NCBI RefSeq assembly: GCF_020911945.1
Contig: NZ_CP087135.1
Coordinates: 744,001-808,000 of the forward strand
DNA length: 64,000 nt
Direction: 5' to 3'
Source: Flavobacterium galactosidilyticum
GTDB lineage: Bacteria; Bacteroidota; Bacteroidia; Flavobacteriales; Flavobacteriaceae
In this document: in pieces, positions 8,359-19,038 of the stretch
How the letters are laid out: the number at the start of each line of letters is the position of its first letter
How positions within the stretch are numbered: position 1 is the first letter of the stretch
Notes under the pieces: generated by a model
Database searches by the model: none
Seen by the model: only the letters and a program-made list of their open reading frames with translations
Told to the model about the DNA's origin: nothing
Translations under genes and position numbers: made by a program

Positions 8359-9842
8359 TTGAAACACTTTTAAAACAACTAATTCAGTTCGAAAAAAATA
8401 CTTCAACAGCAGTATTTATTCAAATTTCGCATCAAATTATAGATGCCATTCAGCGTGGCTATCTCACTAAAGGAACTGCACTGCCAGGAAGTCGATCGCT
8501 GAGTCAGTTGTTAACTATCCACAGAAATACTGTTGTAGCTGTTTATGATGAACTAGCCTCGCAAGGTTGGGTTGAAATTATACCAAACAAAGGCACATTT
8601 GTACTTGTACCAGAACAAAAGACAGTTTCGATAAAAGCAATTTCGTATCCTAAAAATCAAAATATTGAATACACAGAAAAAACAGGATTTGATTTTAAAC
8701 CCTCTTTTCACTTGGCTTCTACCACTGAAAATATACAAACAAAATACACTATCAATGATGGCCAACCTGATTTGAGATTGCATCCCACACATCACTTTTC
8801 AAAATGGTATAGTGCGTCCATGAAACGAAAAACGGTATTGTCTAAGTGGAATCAAACCTCTAGCGATACTCATTCTGTTTATGAAAAACAATTATGCAAT
8901 TATTTGAATGCGACTCGTGGCTTTCGCATTAAACCAAATAACTTAATCAGCACAAGAAGTACTGAAATGAGTTTGTATATCGTATCACAGCTTATTTTGC
9001 AGCCAAATGACTTGGTTTTAGTTGGGAATTGGAGCAATTATGCTGCCAATATGATATTCCAGCAAGTGGGGGCGAGTATTCGTACTATTCCAATAGATGA
9101 AAATGGTTTAGACATTGATTACATCAGAAAAAATTATGTAAAAAAGTCAATTCGCTGCGTGTATGTTTGTGCGCATCGGCATTATCCAACTACCAATACG
9201 CTGAGCGCTAAAAGAAGATTAGAGCTGCTTGAGTTAGCTAAAGAATATGAATTTGCCATAATTGAAGATGATTTCGATTATGATTTTCAGTTTGAAGGTT
9301 CAGCAATGTTGCCTATGGCAAGTTCTGATGCAAATGGAAACGTTATTTATTTGGGGAAATTAGGGCAATCCTTTTTTCCTAGCTTTCAAACTGGTTTTGT
9401 GGTTGCACCAACTAATTTAATTGTTGAGGCTAAAAATTATTTGCAAATGCTGGACAAGCAAGGTGATGTTATCCAAGATCAAATGCTTTCGGAATTAATT
9501 TACGAAGGTGAAATTCATCGATTAATCAAAAAAAACATCATCAATTATAAGCAAAGGAGAGATTTTTTGTGCGATAGGCTATCATATTATTTTAAAAAAA
9601 CAGTACAATGGAAAAAACCTAGTGGCGGATTGGCCATTTGGATCGAATTTGAACCAAAAATTTCTTTGGTTCAATTAGCAGAAGAAGCTCAAAAACATGA
9701 TTTGTTACTTCCAAAAACAATCCTTTATCAGAATAAAAACACTTGCGCCATTCGTTTTGGTTTTGGTCATTTGAATGAAGAAGAAATTGAAATTGTAATT
9801 AAAAAGTTGAAATTAGGGTATGATATTGTTGTTGGGAGGTAG
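8346..9842 (+). CDS. MocR-family regulator (GntR winged helix plus degenerate aminotransferase domain)
   Basis: A 498-residue fusion. Residues about 1-90 are a GntR-type winged helix (ALPGSRSLSQLLTIHRNTV, then Y-D-E-L-A-S-Q-G-W-V and NKGTFV). Residues about 135-495 are a fold-type I aminotransferase domain of the MocR/PdxR/GabR class, normally a PLP sensor rather than an enzyme. The Asp-rich motif IEDDFDYDF is present (D308 onward). At the expected Schiff-base position 33 residues later the sequence is YLGKLGQSFFPSFQTGF, with Gln341 where relatives have Lys (typically G-x-F-S-K-T). The usual SGAQQAL phosphate-loop stretch is also altered (STRSTEMSLY). K338 might substitute. The gene is divergent from a TonB receptor, its likely target. 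The start chosen is the first ATG, directly before the winged-helix domain. Confidence 0.85.
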   Translation: MNSPVETLLKQLIQFEKNTSTAVFIQISHQIIDAIQRGYLTKGTALPGSRSLSQLLTIHRNTVVAVYDELASQGWVEIIPNKGTFVLVPEQKTVSIKAISYPKNQNIEYTEKTGFDFKPSFHLASTTENIQTKYTINDGQPDLRLHPTHHFSKWYSASMKRKTVLSKWNQTSSDTHSVYEKQLCNYLNATRGFRIKPNNLISTRSTEMSLYIVSQLILQPNDLVLVGNWSNYAANMIFQQVGASIRTIPIDENGLDIDYIRKNYVKKSIRCVYVCAHRHYPTTNTLSAKRRLELLELAKEYEFAIIEDDFDYDFQFEGSAMLPMASSDANGNVIYLGKLGQSFFPSFQTGFVVAPTNLIVEAKNYLQMLDKQGDVIQDQMLSELIYEGEIHRLIKKNIINYKQRRDFLCDRLSYYFKKTVQWKKPSGGLAIWIEFEPKISLVQLAEEAQKHDLLLPKTILYQNKNTCAIRFGFGHLNEEEIEIVIKKLKLGYDIVVGR

Positions 9843-10203
9843 AATTTAGTTTAGATAGAAGTGTTTTGTTAAAAAGAGAAAAACCACACCGAAATTAGTA
9901 GTTGAAGGAATACTGTTGTTGACATAGAAAAACCATACCACCCTACGGGCAAACCTCAAAAGGAGGAGAATTTGCTATGGAACTTAATAGTTTGACGCAG
10001 GAAAGTGAACCCTTGTTTAATTAAAGTTCATAAATTTAGTTTAGCGTACTTAAATCATTTAAGCTTGAAATGAAAATTCTTATTAAGAATTACCAATCAT
10101 TACAAGCACAAATATTTTACAATTTGCGAATCTTCGGTGCACAAATTTACAAACGTTAAAGCGAGATACACTTAAAGCAAATAGCTTTATGCTCAATTTG
10201 TGA
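9843..10203. other. Intergenic region between MocR gene and atpC
   Basis: There is no convincing gene here. Around 9930-9985 a short GC-richer piece (CCACCCTACGGGCAAACCTC, then AAAGGAGGAGAATTTGCT) looks like a remnant of a dispersed repeat and ends in a 15-codon frame that I do not consider a gene. The rest is AT-rich. Confidence 0.35.
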
Positions 10204-10235
10204 CCAACAAAAAAGCCTAACGTTTCCATTAGGCT
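10203..10235 (-). terminator. Terminator after atpC
   Basis: A 7-bp stem, AGCCTAA (10214-10220) with TTAGGCT (10229-10235), has an 8-nt loop and a following T run on the minus strand. It lies 29 bp past the atpC stop. Confidence 0.8.
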
Positions 10236-10263
10236 CCCTTTATTTTAAAATCGAAAATATTAT

Positions 10264-10545
10264 TTAGTCAACTAAAACAATTACTTTATTGTCTTTCATT
10301 TCAATTGTACCTGAACCGATTGACAAGCTGTAGTTCTGATCATTTATCTTCGTAAATTTACTTGCTACTTCTTTAGCGAAAGCAAAATTAGAAGCGGTGA
10401 TTTTTACTTCTCCTTTTTCTAAAATTGAAACGATAGGCGCGTGATTATTCAAAATTTGAAAACTTCCATTAACTCCAGGCAAAGTTACCGATGTTACTTC
10501 TGCTGAAAATAATTTTGCTTCTGGTGATACTATTTCTAAAATCAT
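10264..10545 (-). CDS. atpC: ATP synthase F1 subunit epsilon (short form)
   Basis: A 93-residue epsilon subunit of F1Fo ATP synthase, part of the central rotor stalk that joins gamma to the c-ring. The whole protein is the N-terminal beta-sandwich (ILEIVSPEAKLFSAEV, VTLPGVNGSFQILNNHAPIV, I-x-x-G-x-x-E-x-x-D/N near the end). The C-terminal helical hairpin found in E. coli epsilon (about 139 residues) is absent, so the known auto-inhibition by that hairpin is not expected. It follows atpD by 73 bp on the same strand and probably shares its promoter. Confidence 0.92.
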   Translation of the reverse strand: MILEIVSPEAKLFSAEVTSVTLPGVNGSFQILNNHAPIVSILEKGEVKITASNFAFAKEVASKFTKINDQNYSLSIGSGTIEMKDNKVIVLVD

Positions 10546-10555
10546 AATTTTTTAG

Positions 10556-10609
10556 TGTTCAGTGCTCAGTGTTCAGTGTTCAGTTTTACTACTGAACACT
10601 AAATACTGT
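10556..10609. repeat. AGTGTTCAGT repeat with hairpin in the atpD-atpC gap
   Basis: AGTGTTCAGT-like words are repeated in tandem. One copy (10575-10584) forms a perfect 10-bp hairpin with ACTGAACACT (10591-10600) over a 6-nt loop. A related element lies at 39113-39198. It sits inside a transcription unit, so it may be an RNA processing or attenuation site, or just a mobile intergenic repeat. Confidence 0.7.
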
Positions 10610-10618
10610 TGACTATTT

Positions 10619-12133
<1,515 letters not shown>

Positions 12134-12214
12134 TTATGTGTTTATTAAATAGCTATTTAGGTTTATGAAATAGTATCAACCGAAATGTATCGATTACATG
12201 CTTTTTTCAGTTTG

Positions 12215-12244
12215 CAAAGATAATTTTTTAAAATAAAAAATCAA
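12215..12244 (-). promoter_or_regulatory. Consensus promoter of atpD-atpC
   Basis: On the minus strand TTG (12242-12244), exactly 19 bp, then TATCTTTG (12215-12222): a perfect match to the Bacteroidota sigma-A consensus. It lies about 85 bp upstream of the atpD ATG. Confidence 0.8.
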
Positions 12245-12315
12245 CACCTTTTACTATAAAAAAAAGAAAATTTGAATGATTTATTAAAAACAAACAAAAG
12301 ATTAAGAATTTGCCT

Positions 12316-12355
12316 TAAAAATAAAAAACCACCACGTTATAAAAACGGGTGGTTT
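12316..12355 (-). terminator. Terminator of the GDSL lipoprotein/TonB receptor unit
   Basis: Stem of AAACCACC with GGTGGTTT (12326-12355), extended by GTT/AAC beyond a small bulge, followed by a T run on the minus strand. It lies about 25 bp past the stop at 12381. Confidence 0.8.
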
Positions 12356-12380
12356 GAATGACTAATGTAAAGCTTTTAAA

Positions 12381-13931
12381 CTACAATTTAGGAGTAAATT
12401 GTATTCTATATTTAGATAAATCAACAGCTTTGAAGTTTGATCCATAAGTTGTATTTATTGCTTCCATAAATTTGTTAGCAATCAAGGCGTACCCTCTTGG
12501 ACTTGGATGTACGCCATCCATTGAGAATCCGCCACCAGAAACATAAGTAGAACTCACAGTATAGCCGTTTGCAGTAATTCCGCCATTAGCAACCTGTGCT
12601 AAAACTGCATTTGCATCAACAAATGCTAAGCCTTTTGAAGTTGCTATTGAGCGAATTGCTACGTTGTATGCATCTGTTGCAATTTTCACTTCAGCAGTTT
12701 CAGATGCGGTTAGCGTGGTATTATCTTGCATTGGGTACGAAACCCCTACCGTGTTAAAAGGTGATGGAGCACCTGTTTGTATTGTTCCAATAATAGTTCT
12801 AGCAGTCAATACGATGTAATCTTTCGTAGCTGCCGCACCACTTGCATGTCTCGCTTGCCCGTATATACTTCCTAAATAACCTGCAGTTTGTCCTCCTAAT
12901 GTAGGAGTAAGAGCGTCAGTTATCGCAGCAGATATATTAATCAAACTCTCATCTTTAATCAATAGAGGATTAGTTTCAATTGTGGCAGCATTTCCATCAT
13001 CAGCAACAAGTGTAACGAAACGAGCAGGTAATCCACTCGCCGCTAAAGCCGCATTAATTCCACCAAATAACTGATTTAATTGCGCAGCATTTGCTGGTGG
13101 TAACCCAGGAATTGCGTTAGTTGGCACTGTTGTAAAATAAGGAACAGAAGTTACATAAGGAATGTTTGCAACTACACCTTTAGCACCCTTTGCAGTTAAT
13201 GCAGTAATCATAGAGTTATAAACCGATGCAAAAACCGCAGGATCAGTAATATCATTTGAGCCATAAGTGGCTGGATTCATGTTACCAGTTTGATTCACCC
13301 CAACCCCTCCAGAAGTAGCGTAGCTTAAAACGTCATTATTTCCAATCCATAAAGAGAAGAAACTTGCATTTTGAGCAACAGCGTCAGCGATGATACTAGT
13401 TGCTGGAGATGATGCAAAACGCACAAAATAGGGATTAGATTGCCCTGTTGCTAGTCCGGCAATATTTCCGTAACCCGCAGCAACTAAATGAAAACTTTTC
13501 GCGCCTGGCACGCCCAAATTATTAAATCCTCCAGTCAAAACTTTAGTTAAATCTGTAGTTGGTGTTCCCGGCACAGCTACGGGCCCTACACCATTAAAAT
13601 ACAATCTAGGACCAAAAGCAGGATTTCCGCCTGCAAATCCACCAATATTATCAGCCATAAAAGGGGTTTTAAACTCCCCGCCTCCAACTAATGAAAATTG
13701 TTGCGCTAAAATATTACTGTAAGCTCCTTTCTGACCTTCGATAAACAATGCACCGTCGCTATAACCTGCTGTCAGGGAATTACCTATAGATACAAACTTA
13801 GAAAAATCAGCAGTTCCCGCAGTAAGAGGCTGACCATTCGACGAATTTGGATCTAAAACCAAATCATCACTATTATTACAGGCTACAAAGGTTAACGAAA
13901 CCAAGAATAACCATTTGATATTTTTTATCAT
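12381..13931 (-). CDS. SGNH/GDSL-type hydrolase, outer-membrane lipoprotein
   Basis: A 516-residue lipoprotein with lipobox Cys18 (LVSLTFVAC). Block I of the GDSL family is FVSIGNSLTAGYSDG, with Ser52 as the likely nucleophile (GNS replaces GDS). Block III is LWIGNNDVL (G-x-N-D) and block V is MDGVHPSPRGYALIA, with the catalytic Asp and His. The predicted activity is ester hydrolysis of lipids or acylated sugars at the cell surface; the substrate is unknown. It is longer than simple GDSL esterases, with an insert between blocks III and V. It lies 33 bp downstream of a TonB receptor gene on the same strand, so the two are probably co-transcribed and may act together on one substrate. Confidence 0.88.
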   Translation of the reverse strand: MIKNIKWLFLVSLTFVACNNSDDLVLDPNSSNGQPLTAGTADFSKFVSIGNSLTAGYSDGALFIEGQKGAYSNILAQQFSLVGGGEFKTPFMADNIGGFAGGNPAFGPRLYFNGVGPVAVPGTPTTDLTKVLTGGFNNLGVPGAKSFHLVAAGYGNIAGLATGQSNPYFVRFASSPATSIIADAVAQNASFFSLWIGNNDVLSYATSGGVGVNQTGNMNPATYGSNDITDPAVFASVYNSMITALTAKGAKGVVANIPYVTSVPYFTTVPTNAIPGLPPANAAQLNQLFGGINAALAASGLPARFVTLVADDGNAATIETNPLLIKDESLINISAAITDALTPTLGGQTAGYLGSIYGQARHASGAAATKDYIVLTARTIIGTIQTGAPSPFNTVGVSYPMQDNTTLTASETAEVKIATDAYNVAIRSIATSKGLAFVDANAVLAQVANGGITANGYTVSSTYVSGGGFSMDGVHPSPRGYALIANKFMEAINTTYGSNFKAVDLSKYRIQFTPKL

Positions 13932-13964
13932 ACTATATAAATTATATTTTTATTAAAAACTTGA

Positions 13965-16805
13965 TTACGGATTGATTACCCATGAAACAAAATATTGTTG
14001 CCCAATATTCCCAGCCCCAATAACTTGTCCGTATTCCTTACCACCTATATTAGTTGCCCCAAGCTTTAAAGTAGATTTCAATGTAGGAAATTCATAATTA
14101 GCTTGTACATCAATAACTGTAGCTTCTTCAATCATAGCATCCGCAAAAGATGACTCCCATAAATAAGCACTGTTCCATCTTCCGCTAACTGTTACTCCTA
14201 AATTACCAATTAATTTATCATTGCTAATTGTTGCTTTCGCTCTATGCTTTGGAGTATTAAAACTAGCCTCAAAATCAGGATCTTTAGCTTGGTCAAAATC
14301 AAATTGCGAATAGTTGTAATTCCCACTTACTTCAAAGTTTTTATATACTTTTTTAGAAACTCCAGCACCTAAACCCAATGATTTTACAACCAAAGAAGTG
14401 TTAGTATATACTTGATACACTCTAAAATCTCTGTTCGCAAGGGCATTACTTGATTCGTTAGTTAAAACATTAGGGTTCGTTTCTGCTTTTCCATAATAAG
14501 GACTAACAACATTAAAACCACCAATAAAATCATTATACATATTATAGTAACCGTTTAAATCTAAAGCAAATCCTTTAAAAGTACCTCTGTACCCTAGATC
14601 AAAAGCTTTGACAGATTCTGGTTTAACAAGATTAGCATTAGATCCCACTAATAATTTTGCAGCATTAGCTAATCCTGATGGAGGACCAGATCTATAAGCA
14701 GCGTCAAACGCTAGGAAAGACCTTTCTGTAAAAGAGTTGTAATACGCATCATTACCTGTAAGAGTCTTTGTACTCGATCCTAGAACTGTCATTCCGTAAG
14801 GAGAAATAAGTCCGCTTCCATTAATGTTATTTCCTCTTACTTCACTAAATCTATTCAAGTTGTCAGGCGCTGAACCAATTAGAACTCTACTTCCAATATC
14901 AAATCCGATGTATTGATCTTGAGTCGAAGGGTTACGGAAACCTGTTTGAAAAGATCCTCTAAGGTTATGATTTTTTTGTTCATCTAAACCGTAAACGAAT
15001 GATACTCTAGGAGAAAAATTTCCATCAAAGTTTTTTGACTTATCGTAACGAAGTGATCCTGTCAGTTTTAATTTATCAGCTAATAATTTTTTCTGAACTT
15101 GAGTATACACACCATATTCATTATAATTGATACCGCTTAAAGCATCAGTATAAATTCTTCCTTGTGAATTTAACTGATAGGCTCTATAAGATCCTCCAAC
15201 TTGAATTTCAGCAGGAGTAAAAAGATCCTTAAAATTATAATTCAGATCAGAATGATAAATTCTTGAGTTATCAACCAATTTTGAACCCGTTAATACATTA
15301 GGATCTGCTATAACTTTATTAAAAGCTTGTTGAAAAGCAGCCGTTCCTGGAATTAATCTTCCTGTATCTGCTGTTTTTCTTGCAAAAGCGTGCGCTTGCT
15401 CTGGATTATTAACTCCTGGCACCTGCCCTACCGCAGCCGCTCCAAAAGCTGCTCCGTAATCCTGAAACCATTGCTGATCTGATTTCCAAACTCTATTAAT
15501 ATTTAATGCTGTAAAAGTCATATCATACGATTTTCCACCATCTTCATTAGTAGTATACCCTCTTAAGAAGAAGTTTTTCCCTTTAAATTCCAGTTTATGC
15601 TGTTGCATAAAGAAACCGTTTAGATTATACCTACTTGCACCTTGGTAAATTGAATTTCCAAAGCCAAATTTAGACTGCCAAATTATTTCAAAATTTTCAT
15701 TACCAAATGGGCGGTAATGAAGTGAGAAATCTATTTTAACATTTCTAACTTTACTTTCAGTTAAATCAATTTCGTTATATCCAGTTCGCGTAATATCTTC
15801 ATTAGGCAAAATGTTATAAGCACTAGATCCAAAAGGATTTCTGTTTTTAAGATTCAACACAGCTTCATCTCCATACACATTTATACCGTTATAACTATGA
15901 TGATCTCTAGTGCGTCCCGCCACGTCAATATCATCGTAGTTTGTTGCGTACCAATCAGTTCCTCTCATTAAAGTGAAGTTCGCTTTACCAGCAAAATGAG
16001 GATCAAATACTTTTGCCATTCTTACTCCATAGTCGTAATACTCATTAGCTCCAGCAGCCTTTTGATTCGTTTGTCCGTATTTTGCGTAAGCAGTTATACC
16101 TTGACTTGTAAAAGGGCTTTTACTTGTCATAAACAAAACACCATTAAAAGCATTTGCTCCATAAAGAGCAGAAGAAGCTCCAGGCAATAACTCAACACTT
16201 TGAACATCAATTTCAGAAACTCCAATTAAATTTCCTAAAACGAAATTTAATAGTGGCGAAGAATTATCCATCCCATCCACCAATTGCATAAATCGTGTAT
16301 TAGCAACAGTTGCAAAACCACGAGTATTTATTGACTTAAATGACATACTACTAGTATTCATCTGGACCTCTTTCAAGTTTTCTAATCCATCATAAAAACT
16401 TGGTGACGCAGTCCTCTTGATGTCCTTTATTGTCATTCTTTCAATTGTTACAGGTGACTCTTTAACTCTTTCTGGAGTTCTAGAAGCTGATACAACAATT
16501 TCATCCAGTTTGTTTTCTTCATCACGAAGTACTATGGCGAGTTTTGGATTAGTAGACGAAACGGAAACTACCTGGGAAGAAAATCCAATACAAGTAACAT
16601 TTATTGTAAAAGGCGGCTTCTTAGATGTTTGTAAAGTGAATGCTCCATCTAGATTAGTAATTGTGCTACCACTACTCCCAACGATTGTTACATTAGCGCC
16701 TAGGACGGGTTGGTTATTACTGTCTGTAACAACACCTGAAATTGTATTTTGAGCAAAGGTTACGCTACAAAAAAACAATGACAAAAAAAGTAAATACATT
16801 CTCAT
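13965..16805 (-). CDS. TonB-dependent receptor with carboxypeptidase-like N-terminal domain
   Basis: A 946-residue outer-membrane receptor. The signal peptide MRMYLLFLSLFFCSVTFAQ is followed by a CarboxypepD_reg-like domain (ISGVVTDSNNQPVLGANVTI, about 22-100), a TonB box (LDEIVVSASRTPERVKES, about 99-116), a plug (INTRGFATVANTRFMQLVDG, then DVQSVELLPGASSALYGANA) and a barrel to the C-terminus. An ATG two codons downstream (M3) is an alternative start. The next gene encodes a GDSL lipoprotein, so a plausible model is surface hydrolysis by the lipoprotein and import of a product by this receptor. No SusD partner is present, which argues against a classical polysaccharide locus. Confidence 0.9.
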   Translation of the reverse strand: MRMYLLFLSLFFCSVTFAQNTISGVVTDSNNQPVLGANVTIVGSSGSTITNLDGAFTLQTSKKPPFTINVTCIGFSSQVVSVSSTNPKLAIVLRDEENKLDEIVVSASRTPERVKESPVTIERMTIKDIKRTASPSFYDGLENLKEVQMNTSSMSFKSINTRGFATVANTRFMQLVDGMDNSSPLLNFVLGNLIGVSEIDVQSVELLPGASSALYGANAFNGVLFMTSKSPFTSQGITAYAKYGQTNQKAAGANEYYDYGVRMAKVFDPHFAGKANFTLMRGTDWYATNYDDIDVAGRTRDHHSYNGINVYGDEAVLNLKNRNPFGSSAYNILPNEDITRTGYNEIDLTESKVRNVKIDFSLHYRPFGNENFEIIWQSKFGFGNSIYQGASRYNLNGFFMQQHKLEFKGKNFFLRGYTTNEDGGKSYDMTFTALNINRVWKSDQQWFQDYGAAFGAAAVGQVPGVNNPEQAHAFARKTADTGRLIPGTAAFQQAFNKVIADPNVLTGSKLVDNSRIYHSDLNYNFKDLFTPAEIQVGGSYRAYQLNSQGRIYTDALSGINYNEYGVYTQVQKKLLADKLKLTGSLRYDKSKNFDGNFSPRVSFVYGLDEQKNHNLRGSFQTGFRNPSTQDQYIGFDIGSRVLIGSAPDNLNRFSEVRGNNINGSGLISPYGMTVLGSSTKTLTGNDAYYNSFTERSFLAFDAAYRSGPPSGLANAAKLLVGSNANLVKPESVKAFDLGYRGTFKGFALDLNGYYNMYNDFIGGFNVVSPYYGKAETNPNVLTNESSNALANRDFRVYQVYTNTSLVVKSLGLGAGVSKKVYKNFEVSGNYNYSQFDFDQAKDPDFEASFNTPKHRAKATISNDKLIGNLGVTVSGRWNSAYLWESSFADAMIEEATVIDVQANYEFPTLKSTLKLGATNIGGKEYGQVIGAGNIGQQYFVSWVINP

Positions 16806-17110
16806 TTGGTTAGGATTTGTTGGTTTATGAAGCCAAAATACAAATAATTTTGATATTAATAAAAAACACCGTAAATATTTTAATAATCAACAGATAATTT
16901 GCATCATTAATAGATATAATACAATAAAAATTAATTGAAGTAATGGTTATTAATATGCTAAAAGTATAAAAACACATTATGCATGCATATAAAAAATGCA
17001 GATACAGCATGAATAAGCACATTATTGTATTTATATCATAAAAATAACATACATAGCCATGTAGCTTACACACAGTAGTTCTAGAATATTTGTATAATGT
17101 AAAAGAAGTC
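16806..17110. other. AT-rich intergenic region between glmS and the TonB receptor gene
   Basis: About 300 bp of very AT-rich DNA that must hold the receptor promoter, although I found no exact TAnnTTTG box. A short palindromic run ATGCATGCAT lies near 16979. A minus-strand open frame of 95 codons is rejected: its composition is low-complexity and family-less, and it overlaps the promoter region. Confidence 0.4.
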
Positions 17111-17145
17111 AAAAAAAAAAAAGCCTCGGAAAATTTCCCGAGGCT
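17111..17145 (-). terminator. Strong terminator of the glmS unit
   Basis: An 8-bp GC-rich stem, AGCCTCGG (17122-17129) with CCGAGGCT (17138-17145), is followed on the minus strand by an uninterrupted T run. It lies about 25 bp after the glmS stop. Confidence 0.9.
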
Positions 17146-17169
17146 ACTATAACGCTTTACTACAAATAG

Positions 17170-19017
17170 TTACTCTACCGTAACTGATTTTGCTAAATTA
17201 CGTGGTTGATCAACATTACATCCGCGCATCACTGCAATATGATACGATAAAAGTTGTAATGGAATTGTTGTTATCAGCGGAGATAACGCATCAGATGTTT
17301 CTGGAATTTCGATAATATAATCAGCTAGCTCCCTAACTTGAGTGTCACCTTTAGTTACAACAGCAATAATTTTACCGCTTCTCGATTTAATTTCCTGGAT
17401 GTTACTTACGATTTTATCATAGTGACCTTGTTTTGGCGCAATAATAATCACGGGCATATGCTCGTCAATTAATGCAATAGGACCGTGCTTCATTTCAGCA
17501 GCAGGATAGCCTTCGGCATGAATATAAGATATCTCTTTTAACTTCAACGCTCCCTCTAATGCTACAGGAAAATTATATCCTCTTCCTAAATACAAACAAT
17601 TAGGTGCATCTTTAAACACCGCAGCAATTTCTTTTGCTTTATCATTAGTTGTTAACGCTTCTTTTACTTTTTCAGGAATTATTTCTAATTCATTTAGATA
17701 AGCATGAAAAGCAGAATTTGAAAGTGTTCCTTTAGCTTTAGCCAAACGCAAAGCAATCATGGTCAAAACAGTAATTTGAGTCGTAAATGCTTTAGTAGAT
17801 GCAACCCCTATTTCTGGACCAGCATGTGTGTAAGCACCTGCATGAGTTTCTCTAGAAATGGAAGAACCTACTACGTTACAAACTCCAAAAACGAAAGCTC
17901 CATTTTCTTTTGCCAATTTTATGGCAGCCATAGTATCTGCTGTTTCACCTGATTGTGATATAGCAATAACTACGTCTTTTCTATTTATAATTGGATTTCT
18001 ATATCTAAATTCAGAAGCATACTCTACTTCTACTGGAATTCTTGCAAATTCTTCAAAAATATATTCAGCTACTAAACCGGCGTGCCATGAAGTTCCGCAG
18101 GCAACGATGATAATCCTCTCGGCATTTAAGAATTTTTCTAAATTATCTTCAACACCTGCCATTTGGATTAAACCTTCATTCGCATGAAGCCTACCACGGT
18201 AAGTATCTTTGATTACATTAGGTTGCTCATATATTTCTTTCAACATAAAGTGATCATAACCTCCCTTTTCAATTTGCTCCAAGTTCATTTGAAGTTCTTG
18301 AATAGTAGGATTAACTAAAGAGTCATCTTTAATTTTACGCACTTTCATTGGTTTGTGCAATCTAATATTAGCTATTTCACCATCTTCAAGGTAAACAGCA
18401 TTTGAAGTATATTCTATAAAAGGAGAAGCATCTGAAGCGATGAAATATTCACCTTCACCAATTCCTATTGCTAACGGACTACCTAAACGGGCCGCCACAA
18501 TCTCATTTGGATTTTTTTTATCAAAAACAGCAATTGCATAAGCTCCTACAACTTGATTTAGTGCCACCTGAACTGCTTTTCCAAGTTTTAAATTGTCTTT
18601 CTTTTGTACTTCTTCAATTAGATTAACTAATACTTCGGTATCTGTGTCAGAATGAAAAATATAACCTCTTTTGATTAGCTCTTCTTTTAAAGGAGCATAA
18701 TTTTCAATTATTCCATTGTGAATAATGGCCAAATCACCTGAATTTGAAATATGAGGATGTGAGTTTACATCATTAGGAACACCATGTGTAGCCCAACGCG
18801 TATGACCTATTCCAATAGTTCCGTTAAGACTTATTTCTTTTTCAGCTCTTTCTTCAAGGTCCGTAACTTTTCCTTTTGCCTTAGCGACTTTCATACTTTC
18901 ACCGTCAAAAAGCATGACGCCGGCACTATCGTACCCTCTGTATTCCAGTCTTTTTAACCCTTTAATAATGATAGGATAAGCTCCCCTATATCCTATATAT
19001 CCAACGATTCCACACAT
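17170..19017 (-). CDS. glmS: Glutamine-fructose-6-phosphate aminotransferase (isomerizing)
   Basis: A 615-residue enzyme making glucosamine-6-phosphate from fructose-6-phosphate and glutamine, the first step to UDP-GlcNAc for peptidoglycan and lipid A. It starts MCGIVGYIG, with Cys2 as the glutaminase nucleophile after Met removal. The glutaminase domain (1-240) holds GHTRWATHG and HNGIIENY. Two SIS isomerase domains follow (CGTSWHAGL and SQSGETADT near 300-355; LGRGYNFPVALEGALKLKE near 475). The C-terminus DQPRNLAKSVTVE is canonical. The length is normal. It is the last gene of a unit with the DUF4270 and glycogen-synthase-like genes (gaps of about 20 bp). I saw no glmS ribozyme upstream, nor is there room for one. 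Confidence 0.98.
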   Translation of the reverse strand: MCGIVGYIGYRGAYPIIIKGLKRLEYRGYDSAGVMLFDGESMKVAKAKGKVTDLEERAEKEISLNGTIGIGHTRWATHGVPNDVNSHPHISNSGDLAIIHNGIIENYAPLKEELIKRGYIFHSDTDTEVLVNLIEEVQKKDNLKLGKAVQVALNQVVGAYAIAVFDKKNPNEIVAARLGSPLAIGIGEGEYFIASDASPFIEYTSNAVYLEDGEIANIRLHKPMKVRKIKDDSLVNPTIQELQMNLEQIEKGGYDHFMLKEIYEQPNVIKDTYRGRLHANEGLIQMAGVEDNLEKFLNAERIIIVACGTSWHAGLVAEYIFEEFARIPVEVEYASEFRYRNPIINRKDVVIAISQSGETADTMAAIKLAKENGAFVFGVCNVVGSSISRETHAGAYTHAGPEIGVASTKAFTTQITVLTMIALRLAKAKGTLSNSAFHAYLNELEIIPEKVKEALTTNDKAKEIAAVFKDAPNCLYLGRGYNFPVALEGALKLKEISYIHAEGYPAAEMKHGPIALIDEHMPVIIIAPKQGHYDKIVSNIQEIKSRSGKIIAVVTKGDTQVRELADYIIEIPETSDALSPLITTIPLQLLSYHIAVMRGCNVDQPRNLAKSVTVE

Positions 19018-19038
19018 AAATTTGGTTTGAATTAGTTT

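Noticed and set aside
12381..16805. SusCD-type polysaccharide utilisation locus
   Set aside because: There is no SusD homolog, glycoside hydrolase or hybrid regulator beside the TonB receptor; the partner is a GDSL lipoprotein.
16825..17112. 95-codon minus-strand frame upstream of the TonB receptor gene region
   Set aside because: Very AT-rich, low-complexity protein (Cys/Tyr/Ile-rich); it ends in the promoter region and extends to the glmS terminator T run.
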